Below, one piece after another: positions 17,576 through 26,804 of a DNA stretch of 64,000 bases. The translations under genes were made by a program, and so were the position numbers. Numbering within the stretch: the stretch's first letter is position 1; every line of letters begins with the position of its first letter. A model generated the notes under the pieces. It made no database searches, was not told where the DNA came from, and saw only the letters and a list, made by a program, of their open reading frames with translations. This DNA is from an uncultured Desulfovibrionaceae bacterium (GTDB taxonomy: Bacteria > Desulfobacterota > Desulfovibrionia > Desulfovibrionales > Desulfovibrionaceae): the NCBI GenBank assembly GCA_949299515.1, contig CASGAP010000005.1, positions 1 through 64,000 on the forward strand. Reading direction: 5' to 3'.

Positions 17576-18262
17576 ATGCTTACATTGGACTGCCGCGGGC
17601 TTGCCTGCCCGGAACCCGTGCTGAAAAGTAGGGAAGCGATTGAAACCAAAAAGCCGGAACAATTTGCCGTAATTGTGGATAATCAGCCTGCTGTGGAAAA
17701 CATAACCAGATATACGGAAAATAACGGGTACAAAGTTGCCGGTGTCGAAAATGGCACTGACGGCAGCTTTACGCTGACCATATGCCGTGCACAGGACGGT
17801 GACGCCGCTCAGCAGGAAATTCCCGGCTTTGAAAAAACACACTTTTTGAAAAATACCGAAATATTTAATAAAAATCCTATGTTTTTGAAAGACGGCGAAA
17901 ATTACGCCGATTATCTTGCCTATCATCAAAAATGCAAAACAGTGCTGTTTCTTTCTACCAATACCCTGGGACACGGCGATGACGAACTGGGCGCCAAACT
18001 TATGGAAAATTTCCTTGCTACCTTGCCCGAAATGAATTTGTGGCAGGTTATTATGGTTAACGGCGGGGTAAAACTTGCCACAACCGAAGGAAAAAATCTT
18101 GAAAGTCTGAAAAAATTGGCGGAACAGGGCGTTAAAATCAGCGTATGCGGCACCTGCCTGAATTTCTTCGGTTTGCTCGAGGAAAAGAAAATCGGCGAAA
18201 CAACCAATATGCTGGATATCGTAACGGCTCTTGATTTGGCGGATAAGGTAATCCGTCCGTAA
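17576..18262 (+). CDS. yedF: YedF-type sulfurtransferase-like selenium metabolism protein
   Basis: The 228-residue protein joins an N-terminal TusA domain (DCRGLACPEPVLKSREAI, with the sulfur-accepting Cys of CPxP) to a C-terminal DsrE-like domain (VLFLSTNTLGHGDDELG, VCGTCLNFFGL). This two-domain form is widely annotated as YedF and tracks with selenium use in anaerobes; a direct enzymatic role has not been settled. AAGGGGA precedes the ATG. It ends the der transcript and is convergent with a TSUP-type transporter gene often associated with sulfur compounds. Confidence 0.9.
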   Translation: MLTLDCRGLACPEPVLKSREAIETKKPEQFAVIVDNQPAVENITRYTENNGYKVAGVENGTDGSFTLTICRAQDGDAAQQEIPGFEKTHFLKNTEIFNKNPMFLKDGENYADYLAYHQKCKTVLFLSTNTLGHGDDELGAKLMENFLATLPEMNLWQVIMVNGGVKLATTEGKNLESLKKLAEQGVKISVCGTCLNFFGLLEEKKIGETTNMLDIVTALDLADKVIRP

Positions 18263-18285
18263 TGCCGTAATTTGTTTTTCTGTAT

Positions 18286-18315
18286 AAAAAAGGTTTCCCT
18301 CGGGAAACCTTTTTT
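18286..18315. terminator. Bidirectional intrinsic terminator
   Basis: A 14-bp perfect stem (AAAAAAGGTTTCCC with its complement) and a 2-base centre separate the convergent yedF and TSUP genes. T-tracts are present on both strands. Confidence 0.9.
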
Positions 18316-18320
18316 TTGAT

Positions 18321-19063
18321 TTATGCCAGCATTGCTTTGATACAGCCAACGGCGGAAATAACAATCAGCAGCATGATGACAAAACGCTTGAACGTGCGTT
18401 CGTCGATTTTGTGAAAGAGTTTGCTGCCAATCCATATGCCGAGCGCCAAAACAGGGATATAGCACAGGGCGGTTATCACAATCTGCATTCCCATCATTCC
18501 CTGAGAGGCAAAAATGGCAGAAGCAAAGACATCGCTAAAAAGAAAATAGGCTATCAGTGAAGCACGGCCCACGGCGGCACCCGCAGGGCTTGAAAAAAAG
18601 AGCAGAATAACCGGCGGCCCGCCGTTGGCGGAAGCTCCGTTGATTATTCCGGAAACTGTGCCGGTTCCCACAACTTCAAGGGGCGTTAAATTCCGCTTAA
18701 GCGTTACGCCGCGCAGCATCACAATACTTAAGGCGATTACGGTTAAGTTGATGATAATTGTCATAGGAGCGGGCGGAATAACAATAAGGGAAAGAACGCC
18801 GAGAGGCGTGCCGATAACGCAGCCGAGGCAAAGCCATTTCAGAGCTTTCCAGTCCACCTGTTTCCAAACAAAAGGCAAGTGCAGAATGCTGGCGGAAATT
18901 TCCCAAATGAAAATCAGGGCAGTGGCTTCTGCCGGGGGAAGGAAAAATGTCAGGGTCACGACAAGGGTCAGCGAAAAACCGAAACCGCTTATGCCGCGCA
19001 GCACGCCCCGAACAAAACCGCTGCGGCGATAAAGGCGTACAAAAAAGGTGTCAATGTTTCCAT
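18321..19063 (-). pseudogene. TSUP (DUF81) permease with a frameshift near its N-terminus
   Basis: The TSUP family comprises inner-membrane exporters or importers often handling sulfite, sulfoacetate or related anions. An intact ATG at 19063 with a consensus AGGAGG starts METLTPFLYAFIAAAVLFG and then hits a stop. The rest (RGISGFGFSLTLVVTL onward, 227 residues, about seven membrane helices, with NGASANGGPP in the repeat) is in another frame from about 19004. One extra base at the C4 run at 19006-19009 would join them as LFGGVLRGISGFG, the expected family sequence and length (about 247 residues). So the gene is either broken, phase-variable at the homopolymer, or affected by a sequence error. 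A GTG start at 19004 would give a shortened product with no ribosome binding site. Confidence 0.75.
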
Positions 19064-19464
19064 ATGCCCTCCTGAAAGCTGTGCTAACAGCGAATGGGAC
19101 TTTTGTCCAGGATTTGTGTTTTTTTCTAAATTATATTGTATTGTTAATATTTTTGGGTGTTTTTTAGTGTTTTTCGTGGGGAATGATTGTGCTGCTGTTC
19201 TTGTGCGTAAAGTTCGCTAGCCTACTGAATGCTGGGAAAGTGTCAGAAAGTTTTGCGGTTAATTTTTTTGGGGTATTATCGTATAATATGTAGAAGATAT
19301 ATCGTGCTTTTGAATAAAATAACATGTAAAAAGAATTATAGGTAAATATAGCAGTAATATATCTGTACTCAAAAAATAAATTTTATTTTTAGATAAAATT
19401 ACTGGCTTTTTTATTTGAAATACTATAAAAAAATAAAAAATGACATAGACCATACGGAGGACCT
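19064..19464. other. AT-rich intergenic region
   Basis: These 401 bases contain a partial copy of the dispersed repeat (19178-19232) and very AT-rich DNA from about 19255 to 19450. Apart from a CGGAGG just before the next start codon, I see no gene, RNA gene or clear promoter in it. Confidence 0.6.
19178..19232 (-). repeat. Dispersed intergenic repeat, partial copy B
   Basis: GGGGAATGATTGTGCTGCTG followed by GTGCGTAAAGTTCGC aligns with the first 55 bases of copy A2 and with the reverse complement of copy C. The hairpin-rich far half is absent or too diverged to see. Strand is given relative to copy C. Confidence 0.65.
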
Positions 19465-19896
19465 ATGCATACAAAGAAATATCTGGAAGCAATGAAAAAA
19501 TGTAAAGAGTGCTTAGATCCCTTGGAAGAATATAAATTGCTGGCGGCAGCAATTGCCTATTTGGTAAAGGAAGCTGATTTCTTTGAAAAATATATCGGCA
19601 AGGAGCAGCACTGCGACAACCATTTTAAAAATCATTTTAAGGAATTTCTTGAAAGTCCTTTTGAGGAAATAACCTATGAAGACTGCATTGCTCTGTATGA
19701 AGATGTTGCCATGCTTTTTAGGGAAAAACAGCTCAGGCTTGGCCTTTCCTGCCTTGACGGCATTGAAATAGAATTTTTAAAAGATTTTGAAAAGCGTACA
19801 ACCGATACGCAAAGTTTGGCGTATCAGTGGTATTTTGAAAAACTGCCGCTGAAAGTGGTGCGCGAAGTATCGGAAGTTGTGGTACACAAATATTAG
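19465..19896 (+). CDS. Unknown 143-residue protein
   Basis: I recognise no family. The protein is small, soluble and predicted largely helical, rich in Lys, Glu, Phe and Tyr, with four Cys residues spread through it and no signal peptide. CGGAGG precedes the ATG at a good distance, so it is probably translated. It stands alone, flanked by AT-rich DNA and by two copies of the dispersed repeat in the gaps on either side, a setting that suggests an inserted or lineage-specific gene. Its base composition is lower in GC than its neighbours by eye. Confidence 0.65.
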   Translation: MHTKKYLEAMKKCKECLDPLEEYKLLAAAIAYLVKEADFFEKYIGKEQHCDNHFKNHFKEFLESPFEEITYEDCIALYEDVAMLFREKQLRLGLSCLDGIEIEFLKDFEKRTTDTQSLAYQWYFEKLPLKVVREVSEVVVHKY

Positions 19897-19999
19897 AATA
19901 TCTTTTTGAATTAACAGTATTAATTATAATTGTGATAAAACTGTTATAAAAAATTGTTTGTTTAATTGTGAACGATGACTGTTCTGACATTTTTATCCG

Positions 20000-20150
20000 C
20001 AGCATTTGCGGAGCTCCAGCCGAAGAAATCGGCAAAAAGTTCCGAAATGCCGCGCAATGAGGGGGAGTCACCCAAAGAGCGGCAAGTCGTTTGCGTTAGG
20101 GAGTTTGCGAACTTTACGCAAATGGACAGCAGCGCAATCATTTCCCGGAG
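20000..20150 (+). repeat. Dispersed intergenic repeat, copy C
   Basis: This is the most complete copy. It begins CAGCATTTGCGG, contains the GCCGAAGAAATCGGC hairpin and GCAATGAGGGGG module shared with copy A1, and continues into TTTGCGTTA ... TACGCAAA and CAGCGCAATCATTTCCC shared with copies A2 and B. It lies in the gap between the 143-residue gene and lolA and does not encode a plausible protein. Confidence 0.75.
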
Positions 20151-20169
20151 AATGATTTATTAAAATACT

Positions 20170-20196
20170 AAAAAAAGGGCTTAGCGCCCTTTTTTT
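20170..20196. terminator. Bidirectional intrinsic terminator at the lolA stop
   Basis: AAAAAAAGGGC pairs with GCCCTTTTTTT around a 5-base loop. Its edge overlaps the lolA stop codon. It serves lolA on the minus strand and possibly the plus-strand unknown gene. Confidence 0.85.
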
Positions 20197-20848
20197 ACTT
20201 TTTGCCGAAATGGTCTTCTATTTCCACATTGTCCGGCAGTTCAAGATAAAAATGTTTTTTGTCCAGGTTTGTGTTTGCTTTGAAGGCGGTAAATTCAATG
20301 GTATTGAGATTGCCGAAGAAATCCAGCACAACAATTTTTTGAATGCGTTTTTCCTTGGTATTTACGGTTAAGGTAATTTCCACCATCTGCGGATTGGATT
20401 CCAAAGGATAGAGGGTGAATTCCTGCAAGACGTTGCTGTCGTCTTTGGACAGAAATTCCACTTCAAAGCTGTCTTCGAGTTTGGCCTGGCCTGTAATGAC
20501 GCTGAGCACGGCATGGGAAGTATCCAAAACTTCCGGGGAATAATGGTAGGCAAGGTCTTCGTCGGGCAGGTAATTCCAAACTTCTTTTTTGTTGCTGACT
20601 ATAATTTCGCGGTCAGGTGCGTTTGTCTGCCAGTAGATAAACGCAGGCGGCATAAACTCTATGGAGCCTGTGCGTTTTTGTGTGGTATTGCTTTCGCGGT
20701 GAAAAAGTTCCTGGGTAAACTCCGCACGGAAATTTTTCATGCTCTGATAGCTTTTTTCCACTTCGCGCAGAACGGAGAGTTCTTCCGCACGGGCAGGCAG
20801 AACGGCGGCGAGGCAGAATACAAGGCAGGCTGTTAAAAATTTTTTCAT
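20195..20848 (-). CDS. lolA: Outer-membrane lipoprotein carrier LolA
   Basis: LolA ferries lipoproteins across the periplasm to the outer membrane. The start is the ATG at 20848, with AAGGAAG before it, giving 217 residues that begin with a signal peptide (MKKFLTACLVFCLAAVLPARA). The mature part shows the LolA pattern of SMKNFRAEFTQE, GSIEFMPPAFIYW, IIVSNKKEVWNYLPDEDL and a C-terminal LPDNVEIED. It follows eno with a hairpin between them. Confidence 0.92.
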   Translation of the reverse strand: MKKFLTACLVFCLAAVLPARAEELSVLREVEKSYQSMKNFRAEFTQELFHRESNTTQKRTGSIEFMPPAFIYWQTNAPDREIIVSNKKEVWNYLPDEDLAYHYSPEVLDTSHAVLSVITGQAKLEDSFEVEFLSKDDSNVLQEFTLYPLESNPQMVEITLTVNTKEKRIQKIVVLDFFGNLNTIEFTAFKANTNLDKKHFYLELPDNVEIEDHFGKK

Positions 20849-20865
20849 AGACTTCCTTAAAAAAG

Positions 20866-20887
20866 AAGGCTGTCTGACGACAGCCTT
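20866..20887 (-). terminator. Intrinsic terminator after eno
   Basis: AAGGCTGTC / GACAGCCTT forms a 9-bp stem with a 4-base loop, and the minus strand continues into CTTCTTTTTT. It lies between eno and lolA; some read-through into lolA is possible because no clear promoter is visible there. Confidence 0.75.
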
Positions 20888-20894
20888 GCTGAAA

Positions 20895-22247
<1,353 letters not shown>

Positions 22248-23027
22248 TTATGCCAAAAGCGCACAAGACGCAAGCCGTAAGCCTTCTAAAATTAAATCTT
22301 GATGTACTTTGTTTATTTTATTGCTTAATTTTGCAAGGTCTTCTGCGTAGCCGCCGGTTGCCAAAATGGTCAGGGGCTTTGGCAGCTGTTCTTCGAGTTT
22401 TTGGCACAGGCCGTCGGTCATGGCGGCAAAGCCGAAAACAAAACCGTGGTTCATGCTGGTTACGGTGTTTTTGCCGATAAGCGGTGCGGACCGGTCGAAA
22501 TGCAGGGTTATGTGCGGCAGTTTTGCGGTGCCCTGCGCCAGGGCGTTGTGTGCGGAAAAAAGTCCGGGGCAGATAAGACCGCCCAGATAATCCATGTCGC
22601 ATACGCAGTCAAAGGTTGTGGCTGTGCCGTAGTCAATGCAGATAATGCTTTTGCTTTCGGGATAAAGCATACGTGCCGCATATGCTCCCATAAGGCGGTC
22701 TGCGCCCACTTCCTGCGGGTTTGCGTATAAATTGTTGAGGGGGATTTGGAAATCCTGCGGAAAAACGGCAGGCGTCAGGGAAAGGTATTTTTGGCAGGCC
22801 CTGTAAAAGGTTTTGCCAAGTTCCGGCACCACGGAGCAAAGGGAAACAAAGCCGATATGTTCAATTTGCTGCAGGGAAAGCATTTGCAGCAGGTTCAGTC
22901 CCAGACTGTCCGCCGTGTACGGGGCTTTGGTGGGAAAACTGAAACTGCAGCGGATTTTGCCGGAATCGGCAATACCGAACTTTATGGTGGTATTGCCGAT
23001 ATCTGCAAGTAAACCTATGGTGTTCAT
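22248..23027 (-). CDS. coaX: Type III pantothenate kinase
   Basis: CoaX phosphorylates pantothenate in the first committed step of coenzyme A synthesis. The 259-residue protein has the family motifs: ADIGNTTIKFG at the phosphate-binding loop, YANPQEVGADRLMGA, IDYGTATTFD and GGLICPG. CoaBC, which acts two steps later, is encoded two genes upstream on the same strand (24943-26196), so the block groups coenzyme A genes. Confidence 0.95.
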   Translation of the reverse strand: MNTIGLLADIGNTTIKFGIADSGKIRCSFSFPTKAPYTADSLGLNLLQMLSLQQIEHIGFVSLCSVVPELGKTFYRACQKYLSLTPAVFPQDFQIPLNNLYANPQEVGADRLMGAYAARMLYPESKSIICIDYGTATTFDCVCDMDYLGGLICPGLFSAHNALAQGTAKLPHITLHFDRSAPLIGKNTVTSMNHGFVFGFAAMTDGLCQKLEEQLPKPLTILATGGYAEDLAKLSNKINKVHQDLILEGLRLASCALLA

Positions 23028-23045
23028 GATAAAAGTATGCTGTGT

Positions 23046-23888
23046 TTATTCTTCGGGCAGAACGCTGTGGTTTATTTTTTTGGCGGAAATTTTATGGATT
23101 TGCTTTGTGTCGGCTTCGATAACGGTAAATTCCCATTCGCCAATGGCAAAGCTTTCGTTTACCGCCGGAACGTGGCCAGCCTGCAGGCTCAGGTAGCCGC
23201 CTATGGTGTCCACTTCTTCGGATTCTATATTAATGCCGATTTCGGTTAAATCTTCAAGAAAGGTGCGGCCGTGCAGAATGTATTCGTCGTCATTGATTTT
23301 CTGCACGTCTTCCTCGCGCGGGGCATCGTATTCGTCTTCGATGTCGCCTACGATAACTTCCAGCAGGTCTTCAATGGTAATAAGGCCGCTTGTTCCGCCG
23401 TATTCGTCCACAACAATGGCAATATGGTTTTTTCTGACGCGGAACTCCTGCAAAAGTTCTGCGGAACTTTTGGTTTCGGGGATAAAATACGGCTGGCGCA
23501 TGATTTTATCCACATGGTCGGCTTTAACGTCAAGGCTGCCGTCAATAAGGTAGCTGAGCAGGTCTTTTGCGTAAATAATGCCTATGATGTTGTCTTTGGT
23601 TTCTTTGTAAACAGGGATTCTGGAATGGCCGTTGGTTTGTATGCACTGCGCCGCTTCCTGAATTGTCGCATCATGGGTAAGGCAGGCAATGTCCGTTCTT
23701 GGGGTCATAATTTCCTGAACTTGGGTTTCGCCGAGTTCCAGAACCGATAAAAGCATATTGCTTTCTTCGGCTTCCACATCGCCTTCGTCACGTGCTTCCA
23801 TAATAACTTGTTCCAAATTGTCTTCGGATTTTCCGCCGAAAAGGTGGGTTATCCTGCTCCAAACGGAACGCTGCGAATCACCGTCCAA
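23046..23888 (-). CDS. CorC/HlyC-type protein with paired CBS domains
   Basis: This 280-residue cytoplasmic protein has two CBS domains (about residues 60-175, with VQEIMTPRTDI, IYAKDLLSYL and VVDEYGGTSGLITIEDLLEVIVG) and a C-terminal CorC/HlyC transporter-associated domain (DDEYILHGRTFLEDL). It lacks the DUF21 membrane part of larger relatives. The family is tied to magnesium or cobalt efflux regulation and in some bacteria to ribosome-related functions. The start is a TTG at 23888, supported by AAGGAG eight bases upstream; no ATG is suitably placed. Confidence 0.9.
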   Translation of the reverse strand: MDGDSQRSVWSRITHLFGGKSEDNLEQVIMEARDEGDVEAEESNMLLSVLELGETQVQEIMTPRTDIACLTHDATIQEAAQCIQTNGHSRIPVYKETKDNIIGIIYAKDLLSYLIDGSLDVKADHVDKIMRQPYFIPETKSSAELLQEFRVRKNHIAIVVDEYGGTSGLITIEDLLEVIVGDIEDEYDAPREEDVQKINDDEYILHGRTFLEDLTEIGINIESEEVDTIGGYLSLQAGHVPAVNESFAIGEWEFTVIEADTKQIHKISAKKINHSVLPEE

Positions 23889-24016
23889 AATAAACTCCTT
23901 TGCTGTGGTTCAAAAAAAGCTGCCTGGCAGCGGCATTCCCCTGTGGAATGCTTTGTTATAGTAGTAGCGTATTTTTTTTTTCATGTCCAGCCCTGCGGCA
24001 GATTGCAAAAAAATAT

Positions 24017-24931
24017 TTACGCTAAAATTTTTAAATTTGCGGAAAGGAAATTCATCATAATTTCGTTTTCCTTGGGATTGTCGGCATAGACCATAATGGA
24101 ATCCAGCGCATAAACGGTTACGGGCATGAGCGTATGCTTTTGCGTGGGCAGAAGCGGCGGCAGGTTGAGTTCCTGAATGCACTGTTCTCCGAAAACGACC
24201 AGAACGCGCGGCCGAATAAAATCAATTGCCGACCAAAAGAACGAATATTCCGTGCCTTCGAAAACCGTTTTTGCCGTTTCGGGTCTGCCTTCGGCATTTA
24301 TAATGCGGCTGGGCAGAAAAATGTGCGTGCCTTTTGGCAGGGAAAGGGTTTTTATGATCTGCGCCAAAAGCTGCCGGCGTTTGTCGCTGGGGCTGTCCGT
24401 GAACAAATCGTATTCCAGGCCGGCATACGTCCATACTATTTGTCTGGAAAGGTTCTGCGGCCTTTGGGCAGGAAGATTGCAGCGCTTGTGGATATGTTTC
24501 CAGGCAGGCGGCCAGGCACTGAACGGCAGTACAGGCTGACGGAGCCGGTTTTCTGTATTGTGCTCGGGCTGAAGATTTCTTGCGGGCTGTTTCGGTTCAG
24601 TCTGCAGCGGCGGATGCCGATAAGAACTTGGGGTTGCCTGCCGCGGCTGTGCCGCTGCCGGTGCTGCGGGGCGGTTCTGTACGGAGGAAGGCTTGGCTGA
24701 GCCAGGTTGAACAGTGCCGGACTGTGCCGCGGCCGGCTGAGCCTGCTGCGCAGAAGGCGGCCGTGCCGTGTTTTGCAGGCCGCGGGGGGCCTGGCTGTAC
24801 GGTGCTTTTGCCGCAGTCGGCGCTGTCTGCTCCTGCAGAGTGCTGCAGGTTTTTTTCTGCTCCGCGGTTTTGAAAAGCAGATAATGCAGACCTTGGGCGC
24901 TGAGGGTTTTCAGGGTGAATGCATTGTGCAT
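24017..24931 (-). CDS. Unknown protein with a Pro/Ala/Gln-rich linker
   Basis: I cannot name this 304-residue protein. After a short N-terminal segment (residues 1-30), residues 31-130 are low-complexity, rich in Ala, Gln and Pro, and probably disordered. The folded C-terminal half (about 155-304) has TLSLPKGTHIFLPSR, RPRVLVVFGEQCIQEL and a final VYALDSIMVYADNPKENE. The 'RPRVLVVFG' strand resembles the central strand of the uracil-DNA glycosylase superfamily, but the usual catalytic motifs are not evident, so this is a weak guess. It starts 11 bases after coaBC and is probably co-transcribed with it. Confidence 0.7.
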   Translation of the reverse strand: MHNAFTLKTLSAQGLHYLLFKTAEQKKTCSTLQEQTAPTAAKAPYSQAPRGLQNTARPPSAQQAQPAAAQSGTVQPGSAKPSSVQNRPAAPAAAQPRQATPSSYRHPPLQTEPKQPARNLQPEHNTENRLRQPVLPFSAWPPAWKHIHKRCNLPAQRPQNLSRQIVWTYAGLEYDLFTDSPSDKRRQLLAQIIKTLSLPKGTHIFLPSRIINAEGRPETAKTVFEGTEYSFFWSAIDFIRPRVLVVFGEQCIQELNLPPLLPTQKHTLMPVTVYALDSIMVYADNPKENEIMMNFLSANLKILA

Positions 24932-24942
24932 ATGCGTACCGT

Positions 24943-26196
24943 TTACAGACTTTCCAGATAGGAGAGCAGTTCCCAGGACAAATCCGCTTTGCTCATGGTC
25001 GGCCAGGCTTCTTCGATGCCGTTTTTATCGGCCACGTAAACGCGGTTTGTCTTTGCGCCCATGGCTTCGCTGATGAAGTTGCCGACTATGATGTCGCAGT
25101 TTTTGCCGACAAGCTTGCGTTTGACTGCCTGCGCCAGTTCGTCCGTGTTTGAACCGGATTCCGCGCTGAAGCCCATAAGCTTTTGGTGCGGTTTTTTTAT
25201 TTCGCCGATACTTTTCAGAATATCGGGATTGGCGCCGAAGCGCACGGCAAAGCCGTCCGCATGGTTTTCTTTTTTGAATTTTACGCTGTGGAAAACAGGG
25301 GTTTCTTCGTTTTCCGCCACTCCCGGCAGCGGTTTGAAGTCTGCCACGGCCGCGGTAAAAATGCCGTAGTCCATGGCATTCCACAGTTCGTGGCATTTAT
25401 CATACATTTGCATGGCGCTTTGCACCGGGAAACAGTGTATTCTGTCGTCCTGCGGGATATATTGGGTATTGGGGCCTGCCACGGCATACACTTCCGCTCC
25501 GCGCAACCAGGCCGTTATTGCAAGCGCCGTTCCCATGCTGCCCGTGGAATTGTTTGTCCATACGCGCACGGCATCCCATTTTTCCGCGGTGGGGCCGAGG
25601 GTAACGAGAATTTTTTTTCCGTAAAGATCCTGTTCCGTGAGCAGGGCCAGGCTGTCATAGTAGATTTTTTCGATTGCCGCCAGTCTGCCCTGGCCTTCGT
25701 CCTTGCAGGCCATAATCCCGTTTTCGGGTTCTGTCATAAAAAAGCCGCGTTCGAGCAGGGTTTCGATATTGGCCGCCGTGGCGGGGTTTGTCCACATTTT
25801 GGGGTTCATGGCGGGTGCTATCAGTATCGGCCCGTCAAAAGCCAGAGCCTGGCAGGCAAGCATTTCGTCCCCCATGCCGTGCGCCAGCCGCGCCAATGTT
25901 GCCGCACTTGCCGGAGCAATGACCATGGCGTCTGCAATGTGGCCCGGTTCCAGGTGATCAAAGGGCATTTCCCCGCTGAAGAGCTGTCCGTATACCTTGG
26001 AGGCGCCCAAAGCTTCAAAGCTGAGCGGCTGGATAAATTTTTGGGCGGAAGGGGTAAGGGTAACGCTTACGTGGATATTGCATTTTAAAAATGCACGCAT
26101 CAGTTCAAGGCTTTTATACGCCGCAACCGAACCGCATACTCCGAGATGGAGGTGTTTTTTTGCGTGTTTTTTATAGCGCAGCAATTCGCAGGACAT
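24943..26196 (-). CDS. coaBC: Bifunctional phosphopantothenoylcysteine decarboxylase/synthetase
   Basis: CoaBC joins cysteine to 4'-phosphopantothenate and decarboxylates the product in coenzyme A synthesis. The N-terminal flavin-dependent CoaC half shows GVCGSVAAYKSLELMR, the active-site His in PGHIADAMVIAPASA, PAMNPKMW, and the Cys-containing loop IMACKDEGQGRLA. The C-terminal CoaB half begins near residue 190 with KKILVTLGPTAEKWDAVR and includes NNSTGSMG, FTAAVADFKP and FSAESGS. Length (417) is normal. The short gap to the preceding lipoprotein gene suggests one transcript. Confidence 0.96.
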   Translation of the reverse strand: MSCELLRYKKHAKKHLHLGVCGSVAAYKSLELMRAFLKCNIHVSVTLTPSAQKFIQPLSFEALGASKVYGQLFSGEMPFDHLEPGHIADAMVIAPASAATLARLAHGMGDEMLACQALAFDGPILIAPAMNPKMWTNPATAANIETLLERGFFMTEPENGIMACKDEGQGRLAAIEKIYYDSLALLTEQDLYGKKILVTLGPTAEKWDAVRVWTNNSTGSMGTALAITAWLRGAEVYAVAGPNTQYIPQDDRIHCFPVQSAMQMYDKCHELWNAMDYGIFTAAVADFKPLPGVAENEETPVFHSVKFKKENHADGFAVRFGANPDILKSIGEIKKPHQKLMGFSAESGSNTDELAQAVKRKLVGKNCDIIVGNFISEAMGAKTNRVYVADKNGIEEAWPTMSKADLSWELLSYLESL

Positions 26197-26211
26197 ACTG
26201 TATCCTTATGG

Positions 26212-26745
26212 TTAGAAAACGGAATCTGACCCGAAGTCGTTGAAATTGTCGTCAATGGGTGCGGAGTTGAAAGCCGGGGTATTGCCGAAATTGAACGGAT
26301 CGCTGTTTTGGTTCGGCAGGGCAAAGTTGTCGATATGGTTGACTACCCATATTTCCATTTTTGTGCTGAAGCTGCCTGCTTCGATGATGACGGCAAGGTA
26401 GCGTGTGTCTTTATGGAAAAGCTGCAGGGTTTTTTCGCCGTTCATGGAACCTACGAGCGTCCAGTTTTGGGAGGTGAGGTTCTGCACCATATGGGCGGCA
26501 AGATTGCTTGCTTCCATATTGCCGCTGAAGTTTTCGCGTCCGAGTTTTTCGCCTGCGGAATTGACTGTTGTCAGAGAATTTTTGACGTCCGCTTTCATGA
26601 ACATGGGAATCGGCACGTCGGGAAACTGGCTTGTATATACGTTGCTGACAGTACTGCTGGCAGGGGTTTCGGGAGAAGAAGAGTCAAAACCGGAAAAGCA
26701 GGCGGTAAGCAAGAGGAAGCTGGAAAGAAGAATGATTTTTTTCAT
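26212..26745 (-). CDS. Putative lipoprotein, unknown function
   Basis: The start at 26745 is set by AAGGAG and gives a 177-residue protein with a lipoprotein signal peptide ending LLLTAC (lipid-modified Cys near residue 18). The mature part starts with a Ser/Pro/Thr-rich tether, then a domain of about 110 residues with VPIPMFMKADVKNSLTT and LQLFHKDTRYLAVIIEAG. It ends in an Asn/Asp/Phe-rich tail. The central pattern resembles lipoproteins of sulfate reducers and relatives that I cannot assign a role. It sits between trkH and coaBC on the same strand. Confidence 0.75.
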   Translation of the reverse strand: MKKIILLSSFLLLTACFSGFDSSSPETPASSTVSNVYTSQFPDVPIPMFMKADVKNSLTTVNSAGEKLGRENFSGNMEASNLAAHMVQNLTSQNWTLVGSMNGEKTLQLFHKDTRYLAVIIEAGSFSTKMEIWVVNHIDNFALPNQNSDPFNFGNTPAFNSAPIDDNFNDFGSDSVF

Positions 26746-26804
26746 AGAAAACTCCTTGTTTTTTCTAAAATAGCCTGTTTTGTGCAAAGGCGCAATACAA
26801 ATAA

